Of a stretch of DNA of 64,000 nt, positions 10,748 through 19,410 are shown in pieces. The stretch is taken from contig NZ_MJAH01000001.1 of NCBI RefSeq assembly GCF_001746295.1, forward strand, positions 973,188 through 1,037,187, given 5' to 3'. The stretch's first letter is position 1, and each line of letters opens with the position of its first letter. Below the pieces are notes generated by a model. It saw only the letters and a program-made list of their open reading frames with translations. It did no database searches and was not told where the DNA came from. The translations under genes were made by a program, and so were the position numbers. Source of the DNA: Streptomyces sp. LUP47B. Lineage in GTDB: Bacteria; Actinomycetota; Actinomycetes; Streptomycetales; Streptomycetaceae.

Positions 10748-12157
10748 ATGAGCGAGTTGGTCCCCGGCGGCAATCTGCCCCTCCCCGAAGGGGCCGTCAC
10801 CGTGCGGGTGCCCGGCCCCTTCGACGTGTCCGCCCTCGTCACGGACGACGACGGCAAGGTCGGGGGCGACGCCGACTTCGTGTTCTACAACCAGCCCTCC
10901 GCTCCCGGCGCCCGGCTCTCCGGTGACACCCTGACCATCGATCCCCGGGGACTGCGCGCGGGCGCCTCCAGGGTCACGGTGGTCGTCAGCCCGGCCGACC
11001 CCGGCACCCCGCTGGGCCGGCTGCCCGCCCCGGTCCTTCAGGTCACCGGTGCGGGCGGCCGCCCGCTCGCCCGGTTCACGCCATCGCGGCCACGGCAGGA
11101 GACCGTCCTGCTGCTCGCGGAGATCTACCGGCGGGGCGACGGCTGGAAGCTGCGGGCGCTGGGGCAGGGATACGCGGACGGGCTCGCTGGGCTGGCGCGG
11201 GACTTCGGGGTGGACGTCACGGACGACACGCCGGCGACCGCGGTGCCTTTCGTGCCGTCGCCGGCAGCGGTGACACGCCGTGCCGCTGCTCCCGCCCTCC
11301 GGACGCCCTCGGGCTCGTCCCCGGCCCACCCGCCGTCTCCGACCCGATCCGCGCCCCCGCTCCGCTCCCCTGCGACCGCCGATCCGGGGGCCTTCCTCGC
11401 TCTGGTCAACTCGGCGCGCTCTGCGGCTGGTTCACCCGCGGTCGTGCTCGACCCCCGTCTCGCCGACGCCGCCCGCGCCCATGCCACCGCGATGGCCTCC
11501 GCGGACCGTCTCGGCGTGGAGGGCCCGGACGGCGTCTCCCTCTTCCAGCGGCTCACCGCCACCGGATTCGCGTACCTCACCGTCGGCGAGCACCTCGTCT
11601 CCGGTCCCCGCGACCCGTCCGAGTTCGTCGAGTACTGCCTGCGCACCGAGCAGCCCCGGCGGACCCTGCAGGATCCGGCCTTCAGCCACGTCGGTCTGGC
11701 CCACGCCGCCAACGGCCGCTCCGGCGACGTGTACTGGACGGCGCTGTGGGCCAGGCCGCTCACGCCCGACGGCCTGACGCGGACCGCCGACGAGGTGGTC
11801 AGCCTCACCAACCGCGAGCGCGCCCGGGCCGGTCTGCCGCCGCTCGGCGTCGATCCCCTCCTGGCCCGTGCCGCTCAGGCGTACAGCACCGACATGGCGG
11901 TCCGCGCCTTCTACTCCCACACCTCCCCCGAGGGCACCCAGCCCTGGGACCGGGCCGCCGCCGCGGGCTCGACCCGGCGCTCGATCGGGGAGAACATCGC
12001 GTGCGGCCAACGCTCGGCCGCCGAGGTCGTCGAGGGCTGGATGAACAGTCCGGGGCACCGCGCCAACATCCTCAAGCCCGGCTTCACCCACATCGGGATC
12101 GGCTTCGCGGGCGGCGGCCCGGCAGGCACGTACTGGACCCAGTTGTTCGGCGGCTGA
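10748..12157 (+). CDS. TerD-like domain fused to two CAP/SCP domains
   Basis: 469 residues. Residues 1-150 look like a TerD (tellurium-resistance) domain: an N-terminal VPGGNLPLP-type start, DADFVFYNQP, and AEIYRRGDGWKLRALGQGYADG. A Pro/Ala-rich linker (about 160-210) leads to two CAP (SCP/PR1) domains. The first (about 212-335) is divergent. The second (about 340-469) keeps HTSPEG, GENIACG, MNSPGHRANIL and THIGIGF. There is no signal peptide, which is odd for CAP domains, since these are usually extracellular. TerD proteins bind calcium and belong to a stress-response network. The start is 65 bp after the hydrolase stop. The exact function is unknown. Confidence 0.8.
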   Translation: MSELVPGGNLPLPEGAVTVRVPGPFDVSALVTDDDGKVGGDADFVFYNQPSAPGARLSGDTLTIDPRGLRAGASRVTVVVSPADPGTPLGRLPAPVLQVTGAGGRPLARFTPSRPRQETVLLLAEIYRRGDGWKLRALGQGYADGLAGLARDFGVDVTDDTPATAVPFVPSPAAVTRRAAAPALRTPSGSSPAHPPSPTRSAPPLRSPATADPGAFLALVNSARSAAGSPAVVLDPRLADAARAHATAMASADRLGVEGPDGVSLFQRLTATGFAYLTVGEHLVSGPRDPSEFVEYCLRTEQPRRTLQDPAFSHVGLAHAANGRSGDVYWTALWARPLTPDGLTRTADEVVSLTNRERARAGLPPLGVDPLLARAAQAYSTDMAVRAFYSHTSPEGTQPWDRAAAAGSTRRSIGENIACGQRSAAEVVEGWMNSPGHRANILKPGFTHIGIGFAGGGPAGTYWTQLFGG

Positions 12158-12181
12158 TTCCCGTACCCGGTGGGATCTTGG

Positions 12182-12198
12182 CGGAGGGTATCCCTCCG
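12182..12198. repeat. Short inverted repeat upstream of AIM24 gene
   Basis: CGGAGGG and CCCTCCG pair perfectly across a 3-nt TAT loop, 15 bp before the AIM24 start. It could be an operator or an RNA hairpin limiting read-through from the CAP gene. No T-run follows. Confidence 0.35.
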
Positions 12199-12213
12199 GG
12201 CCAGGATGCCCCC

Positions 12214-12891
12214 ATGAAGGGTGACCTCTTTTCCAGTGAGCACATGGTGCAGCCGGCCACGGCGCCGGGTATGACGGTCGAGAACTCCAAGTGCATCAGG
12301 TACGCGGTGCACGGCGAGATGCTCGCCCGCCAGGGGGCGATGGTCGCCTACCGCGGCAATCTCCAGTTCGAGCGCAAGGGCCAGGGCGTCGGGGGCATGC
12401 TCAAGCGGGCCGTCACCGGCGAGGGACTGCCGTTGATGGCGGTGCGCGGGCAGGGCGAGGCCTGGTTCGCACACGAGGCGCAGAACTGTTTCATCGTCGA
12501 CGTGGAACAGGGTGACGAGTTCACGGTCAACGGTCGCAACGTCCTGTGTTTCGACGCCTCGTTGGCGTACCGGATAGCAACCGTGAAGGGCGCGGGCATA
12601 GCCGGTGGCGGCCTGTTCAACAGCGTCTTCACCGGCCACGGCCGACTCGGGCTCGTCTGCGAGGGCAATCCGCTGGTGATCCCGGTCTCGCCGGAGTTCC
12701 CCGTGTACGTCGACACGGACGCGGTCGTCGGATGGACGGCGGGCCTCGCGACCTCGCTGCACCGTTCGCAGTCCATCGGGTCGATGCTGCGCGGCGGTTC
12801 CGGTGAGGCGGTGCAGCTGGTGCTGCAGGGCTCGGGATACGTCGTCGTACGGCCGAGTGAGGCGACCCCGCAGAAGGCGCAGCAGCACTGA
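12214..12891 (+). CDS. AIM24 family protein
   Basis: 225 residues, a single AIM24 (TIGR00266-like) beta-sandwich domain recognised from its glycine-rich, repeated beta-strand pattern (MVAYRGNLQFE, GEAWFAHEAQNCFIVDVE, AGGGLFNSVFTG, CEGNPLVIPV). Bacterial members have no settled role; in yeast the family is named for mitochondrial biogenesis. No signal peptide or membrane segment is visible. The ATG at 12214 has AGGA about 8 nt upstream. It follows the TerD-CAP gene, and AIM24 and TerD genes do occur near each other in actinomycetes, which hints at a shared stress role. A strong terminator follows. Confidence 0.85.
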   Translation: MKGDLFSSEHMVQPATAPGMTVENSKCIRYAVHGEMLARQGAMVAYRGNLQFERKGQGVGGMLKRAVTGEGLPLMAVRGQGEAWFAHEAQNCFIVDVEQGDEFTVNGRNVLCFDASLAYRIATVKGAGIAGGGLFNSVFTGHGRLGLVCEGNPLVIPVSPEFPVYVDTDAVVGWTAGLATSLHRSQSIGSMLRGGSGEAVQLVLQGSGYVVVRPSEATPQKAQQH

Positions 12892-12960
12892 GGCCCCAGG
12901 CAGTGATCTGCGCCTCAGAGGCAACCCGTCCGGCTCCGTCCACGTCTTGACCGGCAGCGG

Positions 12961-12994
12961 ATGAGCCCCGGCCCCCGGGCCGGGGCTCATTTTC
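12961..12994 (+). terminator. Strong intrinsic terminator after AIM24
   Basis: Two perfectly complementary 14-nt arms (12961-12974 and 12977-12990, ATGAGCCCCGGCCC and its complement) are separated by CC and followed by TTTT. It is a textbook hairpin plus U-run that closes the 9486-12891 group and insulates the TPR gene. Confidence 0.85.
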
Positions 12995-13010
12995 GAGGCA
13001 CTATGCACAC

Positions 13011-13051
13011 CATGTATACACAGCATGTATAGATGCGGTGTATACGGACGG
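13011..13051 (+). promoter_or_regulatory. Three 13-bp TGTATA iterons before the TPR gene
   Basis: TGTATA occurs at 13013, 13026 and 13039, an exact 13-bp period, in the contexts CATGTATACACAG, CATGTATAGATGC and GGTGTATACGGAC. The first copy is part of the palindrome TGTATACA. The array ends 11 bp before the start codon, so it is either a cluster of binding sites or overlaps the promoter itself (TATA elements). The binding protein is unknown. Confidence 0.5.
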
Positions 13052-13061
13052 AAAGGCATGC

Positions 13062-14102
13062 ATGTACGGCAAGGCATTCGCCCCGGAGTACCAGGGCGCG
13101 CTCACCACCCTCTCCGTGAACTCCTCGCTGGACGAGGTCCTGGCCGCCGGCACCGAGCAGTTGAGAGCGGCCGAGCGAGCCGGACGGCACGCGGAGGCGG
13201 CCCGCTCCGGACTCGCCGTCGCCGAGGCGCTGCGCAGGCTCGGCCGGGTCACCGACGCCGACCGCGCGTGGAAGGCGAGTTACCGGGCGGCCCGCCTGGC
13301 CGAGGACACCGCGGGCATGGCCTGGGCGCTGTGGAGCGGCGGCACGCTGGCCCGCCAGCGCGGCGTATTCGCCCTGGCCCGGCGGCTGTTGGGGCTGGCG
13401 GCCGAACTCGGCGAGCGTGGCGGCGATGTCGTCGTGCGCGGTTACTCGCTGGCGGGACTGGCCGAGACCGGCCGTATCCAGGGCGACTACGAGGCCGTCG
13501 GCCACCTGCACGAACAGCTACTGGCCGAGGCCAGACGACGTGGCGAGGCACGGCACACGGTGTGGGCGCTGTCCGGGATCGCGCAGATGCACCGCAACAC
13601 CGGGTCCTACGACACCGCGTTCGCCATGTTCGAGGAGGCGGCCGGGATCGCCGCGGGCGCCGACGACCGGCGCGGTCACGCCTGGGCGCTGCGCGGGCTC
13701 GCCGACCTCCTCTCCGTGCGCGACGGCGACACGGAGCGGGCCCTCGCCCTGCTGTCCGAGGCGGAGACGACCTGCCGGGAGATGAACCTGTCCAGCGCGC
13801 TGGCATACAACCACAAGATGCGCGGCAACGTGCTCTACCGCGCGGGGCGTTACCCCGAGGCCCGCGACGTGTACGAGCAGGCGCTCGCCGAGTTCCGCGC
13901 CATGAGCGAACCTCGCGGGGAGGCCCTGGCCCGGCTGGGGCTCGCCAAGTCCCTGGCCCGTCTGGGCCGCGACCGCGCCGAGACCGCGGCCGAACTGGAC
14001 GATCTGGCCCGCGTGCTGGAGCGGACCGGGCTGCGGCACGCGCGGGAGATGGTGGCGCGGGCCCAGGAGGAGTTCGGCGTGCGGACGGAGGCGGTACGGT
14101 GA
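13062..14102 (+). CDS. TPR-repeat protein
   Basis: 346 residues, almost wholly alpha-helical with repeated 30-40-residue helix pairs typical of tetratricopeptide repeats (for example ALAYNHKMRGNVLYRAGRYP and GYSLAGLAETGRIQGDYEAV). Such proteins are protein-interaction scaffolds. There is no DNA-binding or enzymatic motif. I chose the ATG at 13062, with GGAAAGG shortly upstream, over a GTG at 13038 that lies inside the iterons. Its stop overlaps the GTG start of the polyprenyl synthase (GTGA), so the two are translationally coupled and probably work together. What it scaffolds is not visible. Confidence 0.75.
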   Translation: MYGKAFAPEYQGALTTLSVNSSLDEVLAAGTEQLRAAERAGRHAEAARSGLAVAEALRRLGRVTDADRAWKASYRAARLAEDTAGMAWALWSGGTLARQRGVFALARRLLGLAAELGERGGDVVVRGYSLAGLAETGRIQGDYEAVGHLHEQLLAEARRRGEARHTVWALSGIAQMHRNTGSYDTAFAMFEEAAGIAAGADDRRGHAWALRGLADLLSVRDGDTERALALLSEAETTCREMNLSSALAYNHKMRGNVLYRAGRYPEARDVYEQALAEFRAMSEPRGEALARLGLAKSLARLGRDRAETAAELDDLARVLERTGLRHAREMVARAQEEFGVRTEAVR

Positions 14103-15073
14103 CCACGCTCGCAGCTCCCGAAGTCCTCACCCGCTCCCGCCGGTTGGTCCGGCCGGCGCTCCAGGAGGCGGTCGGCCGACTGCACCCGTGGGTGAGCGAG
14201 ATGGCCGCCTATTCCTTCGGCTGGTGCGAGGTCGGCGGCGCCCCGGCCATCGCGTCCGGCGGCAAGGGGGTGCGCCAGGCGCTCGCCGTGCTGGGTGCCG
14301 AGGCGGCCGGCGCGCCCGGGCGGGCCGGGGTGCCCGCGGCGGTCGCGGTGGAACTGGTGCACGTCTTCTCGCTGCTCCACGACGACATCATGGACGGCGA
14401 TCCGGCCCGGCGCGGCCGCCCCACGGTGTGGAAGGCGTACGGCACCGGCCCGGCCGTGCTCGCGGGTGACGCCCTGTTCGCGCTGGCCGTCGAGACCCTG
14501 GCCGATGCCGGCTCCGACGCCGTACGGCTCCTGTCCGCGGCACTGTCCGACCTGGTGCGTGGGCAGGCGGACGACCTCCTGTTCGCCACCCGCCCCTGGA
14601 CGGGACCGGAGCGGGTGCGGCCGGAGGAGTACCGGGCCATGGCCGAGCACAAGACCGGAGCGCTGCTGGGCTGCGCGGCGGCACTGGGTGCTCTGCTCGG
14701 CGGGGCGCCCCCGGCCACGGTGGCCGCCCTGGACCGGGCCGGGCGGCATCTGGGGGTCGCGTTCCAGATCGTCGACGACGTCCTGGGGATCTGGGGCGAC
14801 CCCCTCGTCACGGGCAAGCCCGTGCACGGCGATCTGCGGGAGCGCAAGAAGACGTTCCCGATACTGGCCGCGCTCGACTCACCGACACCTGCGGCGGCGC
14901 AGCTGGCGCGGCTCCTGGAGTCGGACGGGCCCCCGCAGGAGATGGCGGACCTGGTCGAGAAGTGCGGCGGCCGGTCGGCCGCCCTCGCCGAGGCCCGACG
15001 TCGCATGGCCTTGGCGGAGACCGCGTACGAGCTGCGGCCTTTGCTGGACTACCTGCTGCGGCGTGATCTGTGA
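14099..15073 (+). CDS. Polyprenyl (isoprenyl) diphosphate synthase
   Basis: 324 residues, trans-isoprenyl diphosphate synthase fold. The first aspartate-rich motif DDIMD is at residues 95-99, preceded by HVFSLLHD. The second, DDVLGIWGD, is near 226, with the KKTFPI lysine pair after it. It condenses IPP with allylic diphosphates to make a linear prenyl diphosphate; chain length is not certain from sequence. The GTG start at 14099 overlaps the TPR stop. The normal N-terminus shows no long disordered extension. It could feed precursor to terpenoid pathways such as the 2-methylisoborneol operon 18 kb away, but no link is shown here. Confidence 0.92.
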   Translation: MTTLAAPEVLTRSRRLVRPALQEAVGRLHPWVSEMAAYSFGWCEVGGAPAIASGGKGVRQALAVLGAEAAGAPGRAGVPAAVAVELVHVFSLLHDDIMDGDPARRGRPTVWKAYGTGPAVLAGDALFALAVETLADAGSDAVRLLSAALSDLVRGQADDLLFATRPWTGPERVRPEEYRAMAEHKTGALLGCAAALGALLGGAPPATVAALDRAGRHLGVAFQIVDDVLGIWGDPLVTGKPVHGDLRERKKTFPILAALDSPTPAAAQLARLLESDGPPQEMADLVEKCGGRSAALAEARRRMALAETAYELRPLLDYLLRRDL

Positions 15074-15143
15074 TGCCGAGTTGACCGGCGCCGGTCCTCG
15101 GGACAGGGTTCGAGATGAGCTCTCCCCGCCGGAAGGAATCGTC

Positions 15144-16103
15144 TTGATCGGGATCACGGACATCGAGCAGCAGGCCGGGCTGATCGCCGGGCACGTCGTA
15201 CGCACGCCGACCCTGCCCAGCCCCGGCCTGTCGGCGCTGCTCGGTGCTCCCGTCACCGTCAAGCTCGAACTGCTCCAGCGCACCGGCTCGTTCAAGGCGC
15301 GTGGGGCGACGGCCAAGCTGCTGTCGCTGAGTGAGGCGGAGCGGGCCGCCGGGGTCGTGGCGGTCAGCGGCGGCAACCACGGCATCGCCCTGGCCCACAT
15401 GGCGGCGGCGCTCGACGTCAAGGCGACGGTGGTCATGCCGCGTTCGGCGCCCGCCCGGTCGGTGGAGATCGTGGCGGCGGCCGGGGCCTCGTTGCGGCTG
15501 ACGGACGACATGGACGGCGCCTTCTCGCTCGTGAACCGGCTGCGGGACGAGGGGCTGACACTGGTCCACCCCTTCGACGACCCTCTGGTGATCGCGGGAC
15601 AGGGGACCGTCGGACTGGAACTCGCCGACGACGCGGGCGACCTCACCGACGTCCTCGTCAGCGTCGGGGGCGGCGGCCTGATCGCCGGGGTCGCGGCGGC
15701 GCTGCGGGCGCGTCGTCCGGGTGTCCGGGTCTGGGGTGTGGAGACCGAGGGCGCCGAGGCCATGTCCCGGGCACTCGCCGCGGGCGGGCCGGTGCCGGTC
15801 GCGCTGTCCTCCATCGTGTCCACGCTGAGCGCCCCGTCCGTCTCGCGGCTGACGTACGACCATGTGGCGGCTCTGGTCACCGAGGTTTTGGTGGTCCCGG
15901 ACCGGGAGGCCGTGCAGGGCTGTCTCGACCTCGCCGACCACGCCAAGGTGTGGGGCGAACCGGCGGCCGGATGTCTGCTGCCCGCCGCCCGGAGGGTGCT
16001 GGAGCGCGTCGGCGAGGACTGCCGGCTGGGTCTCGTCGTGTGCGGCGGCAACGCGACCACCGCCGACGTCATGGACTGGGCCGGGCGGTTCGGGCTGCGG
16101 TGA
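15144..16103 (+). CDS. PLP-dependent threonine/serine dehydratase-like enzyme
   Basis: 319 residues, fold-type II PLP enzyme. The Schiff-base Lys is in GSFKARGA near residue 51. The phosphate-binding or substrate loop SGGNHG is near 75, and the glycine cluster VGGGGL near 176. It has the size of catabolic threonine dehydratases and of serine racemase or hydroxyectoine-type dehydratases, and lacks the regulatory ACT domains of IlvA. The TTG at 15144 was chosen because GGAAGGA lies 6 nt upstream. It follows the polyprenyl synthase by 70 bp on the same strand, with no evident functional tie. Confidence 0.85.
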   Translation: MIGITDIEQQAGLIAGHVVRTPTLPSPGLSALLGAPVTVKLELLQRTGSFKARGATAKLLSLSEAERAAGVVAVSGGNHGIALAHMAAALDVKATVVMPRSAPARSVEIVAAAGASLRLTDDMDGAFSLVNRLRDEGLTLVHPFDDPLVIAGQGTVGLELADDAGDLTDVLVSVGGGGLIAGVAAALRARRPGVRVWGVETEGAEAMSRALAAGGPVPVALSSIVSTLSAPSVSRLTYDHVAALVTEVLVVPDREAVQGCLDLADHAKVWGEPAAGCLLPAARRVLERVGEDCRLGLVVCGGNATTADVMDWAGRFGLR

Positions 16104-16110
16104 ATGAAGT

Positions 16111-16155
16111 GCTCGACTGCGTTCGTTCTCCTGACTCGAAAGTCAGAAATCGAGC
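16111..16155. repeat. Nested inverted repeat / hairpin
   Basis: CTGACT (16131-16136) and AGTCAG (16141-16146) pair around a CGAA loop, and an outer GCTCGA (16111-16116) pairs with TCGAGC (16150-16155). It lies between the dehydratase stop and the pseudokinase start. It may act as a transcription end for the former, though no T-run follows, or as an operator for the latter. Confidence 0.4.
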
Positions 16156-16261
16156 AACCAGAAAGCGGATTCCATCGGTTGACGATTTGATTGAACGGAC
16201 CCCGCCGCACCCGCCGTACCTCTGTGAAAGGTGAGAGCCAGGGGTTCAGCGAGGGATGACC

Positions 16262-17905
16262 ATGGTCAAGGCGCACGTCTCCACACACGAGTTGGTCGCA
16301 GGACGGTACCGGCCCCTGGATGTCCTGCACCGCGAGACCAACCGGACCTGCTGGTACGGCGAGGACGTCGCGGCCGAACGCCCCTGTCTGCTCACCGAGA
16401 TCGGGCTGCCGGCCGGCACCGACGAGGAGACCTCGCTGCGCACGGCCGCGGGAGTCGTCCGGATGTCCAAGACCATGCGGGTCCTCTCCCCCGGCCGGAT
16501 CGCCGCGGTCGTGGACGCCGTCGTGCAGGAGGGCACCCTGTGGACCGTCACCGAGCCCGTCGACGGCATCCCCCTGGGCGAACTCCTCAGCCGACAGGGG
16601 ACGTTCGACCACGTGCGGGCGGCCCGCGTCGGCCTGGAGCTGCTGGAGGTGCTGGAGGCGGCGCACGGCGAGGGCATCACACACGGTGAACTCAGCCCGG
16701 GCCAGGTGTTCGTGCACCACCAGGGCTCCGTCGTCGTGACCGGCTGGGGCCTGGCCGGCGCGACCCTCGCCCCCCGGCTCTCGGCACCGTCGTACGCCTC
16801 CCCCGAGCAGGCCCGCGACGAACGCATCGGGCCGGCCGCCGACCTGTGGGCGCTCGGCGCGATTCTCTACACGCTGGTCGAGGGACGTCCGCCCTTCCGT
16901 GACCGCGACCGGCCCGCGGCCACCTTGAAGGGCGTCGACCGGCTGCCGCTCAGGGCCCCGGTGCGCGCCGGACCGCTCACCCAGACCGTGCAGGGGCTGC
17001 TGCGCAAGGACTCCCGGGAGCGGCTGAGCCGCACCGCCGTGCGGGGCGCCCTCCTCCGGGTTCTCGACGAGGACCCCGACGCGGCCCTGCCGGAGGAACC
17101 CAGGTCCCCCCGGCTGCGTGTCCTGCACGGCGTGGCCCCGGGTCGCGGCAGCCGCCTCCTGATCGCGGGGACCGCCGTGGCCGTCGTCGCGGTGGCCGCC
17201 GCCGTCCTCACCGTCACCAAGGCGCTGCCCGGCGGCGACAGTGCGACGACAGGCGAGGCGCCCGCCCCGTCCGCGTCGGCCTCCGCCTCCGCGCCCGCCC
17301 CACCGCCTCCGGCCCCCTCCCCGTCGGTCACCGCACCCGGCAGCCGCACCGACGAGAGCGTCGAACCGCCAGCGACGCCCAAGCCCACGCCCACGCGCAC
17401 GCCGAGCCGGACGGCCTCTCCCACCACGGGCACGGGGCTGCCGTCCGGATACAGCGAGTACCACTCCCCCGAAGGCTTCTCCGTCGCCCTGCCCAAGGGA
17501 TGGAAGCCACTGGAGACGCAACGCCAGGGCGACCTGGCGTACCGCGTCACGTTCGGCGCCTCCGGTGACCCGCGCACGCTCGCCGTCACCTACAGCAAGG
17601 CCGTCGGCACGGACGCCGTGGCCGTGTGGCGCGACGACGTGGAGCCGGGCCTGGAGAACAACCCCGGCTACGAGCGCCTCGGTGACATCCGCGCCACGAC
17701 CTTCCAGGGCCACGAGGCCGCCGACATGCAGTGGGTCGAGGACGTCGACGGCACCCGGGTGCGGACCTTCGGCCGCGGTTTCCTCATCGGCGGGGGCCGC
17801 GGCTACTCACTGCGCTGGACAACCCCGGCGGCCGACTGGAACGACGCCGCCAACCAGGTGGCGCTGGACACCTTCCTGAGCACCCTCCACGTGCCCTCAG
17901 GCTGA
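16262..17905 (+). CDS. Membrane-anchored protein-kinase-like protein lacking catalytic residues (pseudokinase)
   Basis: 547 residues. Residues about 8-275 follow the PASTA/Hanks-type kinase fold (YASPEQARDE, ADLWALGAILYTLVEGRPPF). The catalytic residues are gone, however. There is no glycine loop or VAxK lysine, the HRD motif reads HGELSPGQVF near 142, and DFG reads GWG near 161. One membrane helix (about 299-318) and a Pro/Ser/Thr-rich linker lead to an outside domain (about 400-547). It probably senses or scaffolds rather than phosphorylates. The ATG at 16262 was preferred to that at 16256 because GAGGG then sits 7 nt upstream. It overlaps the convergent hydrolase by 9 bp. Confidence 0.83.
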   Translation: MVKAHVSTHELVAGRYRPLDVLHRETNRTCWYGEDVAAERPCLLTEIGLPAGTDEETSLRTAAGVVRMSKTMRVLSPGRIAAVVDAVVQEGTLWTVTEPVDGIPLGELLSRQGTFDHVRAARVGLELLEVLEAAHGEGITHGELSPGQVFVHHQGSVVVTGWGLAGATLAPRLSAPSYASPEQARDERIGPAADLWALGAILYTLVEGRPPFRDRDRPAATLKGVDRLPLRAPVRAGPLTQTVQGLLRKDSRERLSRTAVRGALLRVLDEDPDAALPEEPRSPRLRVLHGVAPGRGSRLLIAGTAVAVVAVAAAVLTVTKALPGGDSATTGEAPAPSASASASAPAPPPPAPSPSVTAPGSRTDESVEPPATPKPTPTRTPSRTASPTTGTGLPSGYSEYHSPEGFSVALPKGWKPLETQRQGDLAYRVTFGASGDPRTLAVTYSKAVGTDAVAVWRDDVEPGLENNPGYERLGDIRATTFQGHEAADMQWVEDVDGTRVRTFGRGFLIGGGRGYSLRWTTPAADWNDAANQVALDTFLSTLHVPSG

Positions 17906-19324
17906 GCGCGGCGCGCGCATCCGCCGCAGCGGTCCGCCGTGCAGGGGCTGGGTGCGCCAGCGCGCGGTGAAGGTCCGGTCCCCGAGCGAGCACGTCACCA
18001 GCAGGTGGTGCGGTGTCTCCAGGAAAGCCACGTCGACGGCGAGGGTCTCCGCGTCGGTCCAGCCACCGCTCACCGCGACCGGCACGGGCTCGTCGGCCAC
18101 CGTCCAGCGGTCCTCCCCGGCTCGGAGCCCCAGTTCCAGCCGGTCGCCGTCGTCGACGAGCGTCACGCGGCCCCGCGGGTCCACCTCGACCGCGCTCAGG
18201 GACGGCTGGTCGGCGCAGGCACCGCCGTACGGAGTGAAGGCGGTGTTCCAGTCCGCCACCCGGTCCGCGGGGGCCGCCTTGCCCTCGGCGGGCGGCAGCG
18301 CCAGCCGTGCCAGACGGTCGGCCAGGGCCGCGTCCACCGCCTCGCGGCCGGGCAGCGGGCCGGCCCCGAACGCGGGGAGCAGATGCTCCCAGGCCAGGTC
18401 CAGCACCTTCTGCATGTCCACGGTCTCCGAGGTGATCGCCAGCACCGCGTCCTGCTCGGGCAGCACCACGCAGAACTGCCCGTACGCCCCGTCCCCGCGG
18501 TAGCCGTGCCGCGCCATCCAGAACTGGAAGCCGTAGCCCTGCTGCCAGTCCGACCAGCCGCCCGCCGCCGGCACCTCGTGCGCGATCTGGACCCGCGTCG
18601 CCTCGGCCACCCATGACTCGGGCAGCAGCCGCTCGCCCTCCCACACCCCGCCCCGCAGATACAGCAGACCGAGCCTGGCGATGGCGTCGGTGGTGGCGTG
18701 CAGCCCGCTGAAACCGAGCTCACGGCCCCTGCGGTCGGGGATCCAGGCCACCTCGCCGATCCCGAGCGGCTCGAACAGCCGGGGCCGCAGGTACTCGGTG
18801 AGCTTCTGACCCGTGACGCGCTGGACGATCGCGGCGAGGGCGTAGGTGGCGGGCTGGTTGTAGGCGAAGACCGTGCCCGGGTCCCGGTCGGGCGGCACCA
18901 GCAGGAAGCCCCGGACGAGCTCCTCGCGGTCCTGTGCGCGCGCCCGGTCCAGTGTCTCCTCGAGATGACCGCTGGCCATCGACGCCACATGCCGTACGAG
19001 CATCGCGCGGCTGCGCGGGTCGGTGACATCGGCCTCGAACTCCGGGAAGTGCGAGATCACCGGGTCGTCGAGCCCGATCAGTCCCTCGGCGAGGGCGAAC
19101 CCGGCGGCCGTCGCGGTGAAGCTCTTGCTGAGCGAGTAGAGGAGGTGGAGCCGGTCCGGGGCGTACGGCGCCCACCAGCCCGAGGCCACCACCTGACCGT
19201 GGCGCAGCAGCATCAGGCTGTGCGGCTCGATGGCCGGGTCGGCTTCGAGGGCGTCGAGGAAGGCCTGTATGCCGGCGGCGTCGACGCCCTGGGCGGCGGG
19301 GGTGCTGGTGGGCAGGGAGCTCAT
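17897..19324 (-). CDS. Serine hydrolase, beta-lactamase family (cytoplasmic)
   Basis: 475 residues. The beta-lactamase-like domain (about 1-330) carries SLSK (nucleophile Ser near 64) and YNQ near 156. A C-terminal beta-rich domain (about 350-475) follows. No signal peptide is seen, so unlike the hydrolase at 9486 it should act inside the cell, probably as an esterase or amidase of unknown substrate. The ATG at 19324 has GAGAGGA about 7 nt upstream. Its 3' end overlaps that of the pseudokinase gene tail to tail. Confidence 0.85.
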   Translation of the reverse strand: MSSLPTSTPAAQGVDAAGIQAFLDALEADPAIEPHSLMLLRHGQVVASGWWAPYAPDRLHLLYSLSKSFTATAAGFALAEGLIGLDDPVISHFPEFEADVTDPRSRAMLVRHVASMASGHLEETLDRARAQDREELVRGFLLVPPDRDPGTVFAYNQPATYALAAIVQRVTGQKLTEYLRPRLFEPLGIGEVAWIPDRRGRELGFSGLHATTDAIARLGLLYLRGGVWEGERLLPESWVAEATRVQIAHEVPAAGGWSDWQQGYGFQFWMARHGYRGDGAYGQFCVVLPEQDAVLAITSETVDMQKVLDLAWEHLLPAFGAGPLPGREAVDAALADRLARLALPPAEGKAAPADRVADWNTAFTPYGGACADQPSLSAVEVDPRGRVTLVDDGDRLELGLRAGEDRWTVADEPVPVAVSGGWTDAETLAVDVAFLETPHHLLVTCSLGDRTFTARWRTQPLHGGPLRRMRAPRSA

Positions 19325-19410
19325 GGGGGCATCCTCTCTTGTTCCCCGGCCTTGATCGAGAGGGCCCCGGAAGCCCGTTTTCCCCTCCGGTCACCGGGGA
19401 CTCGGCCCTC

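Noticed and set aside
13025-14098. Upstream extension of the polyprenyl synthase to 682 codons
   Set aside because: It overlaps the TPR gene in another frame and is Arg/Gly-rich; the GTG at 14099 gives a normal-length enzyme.
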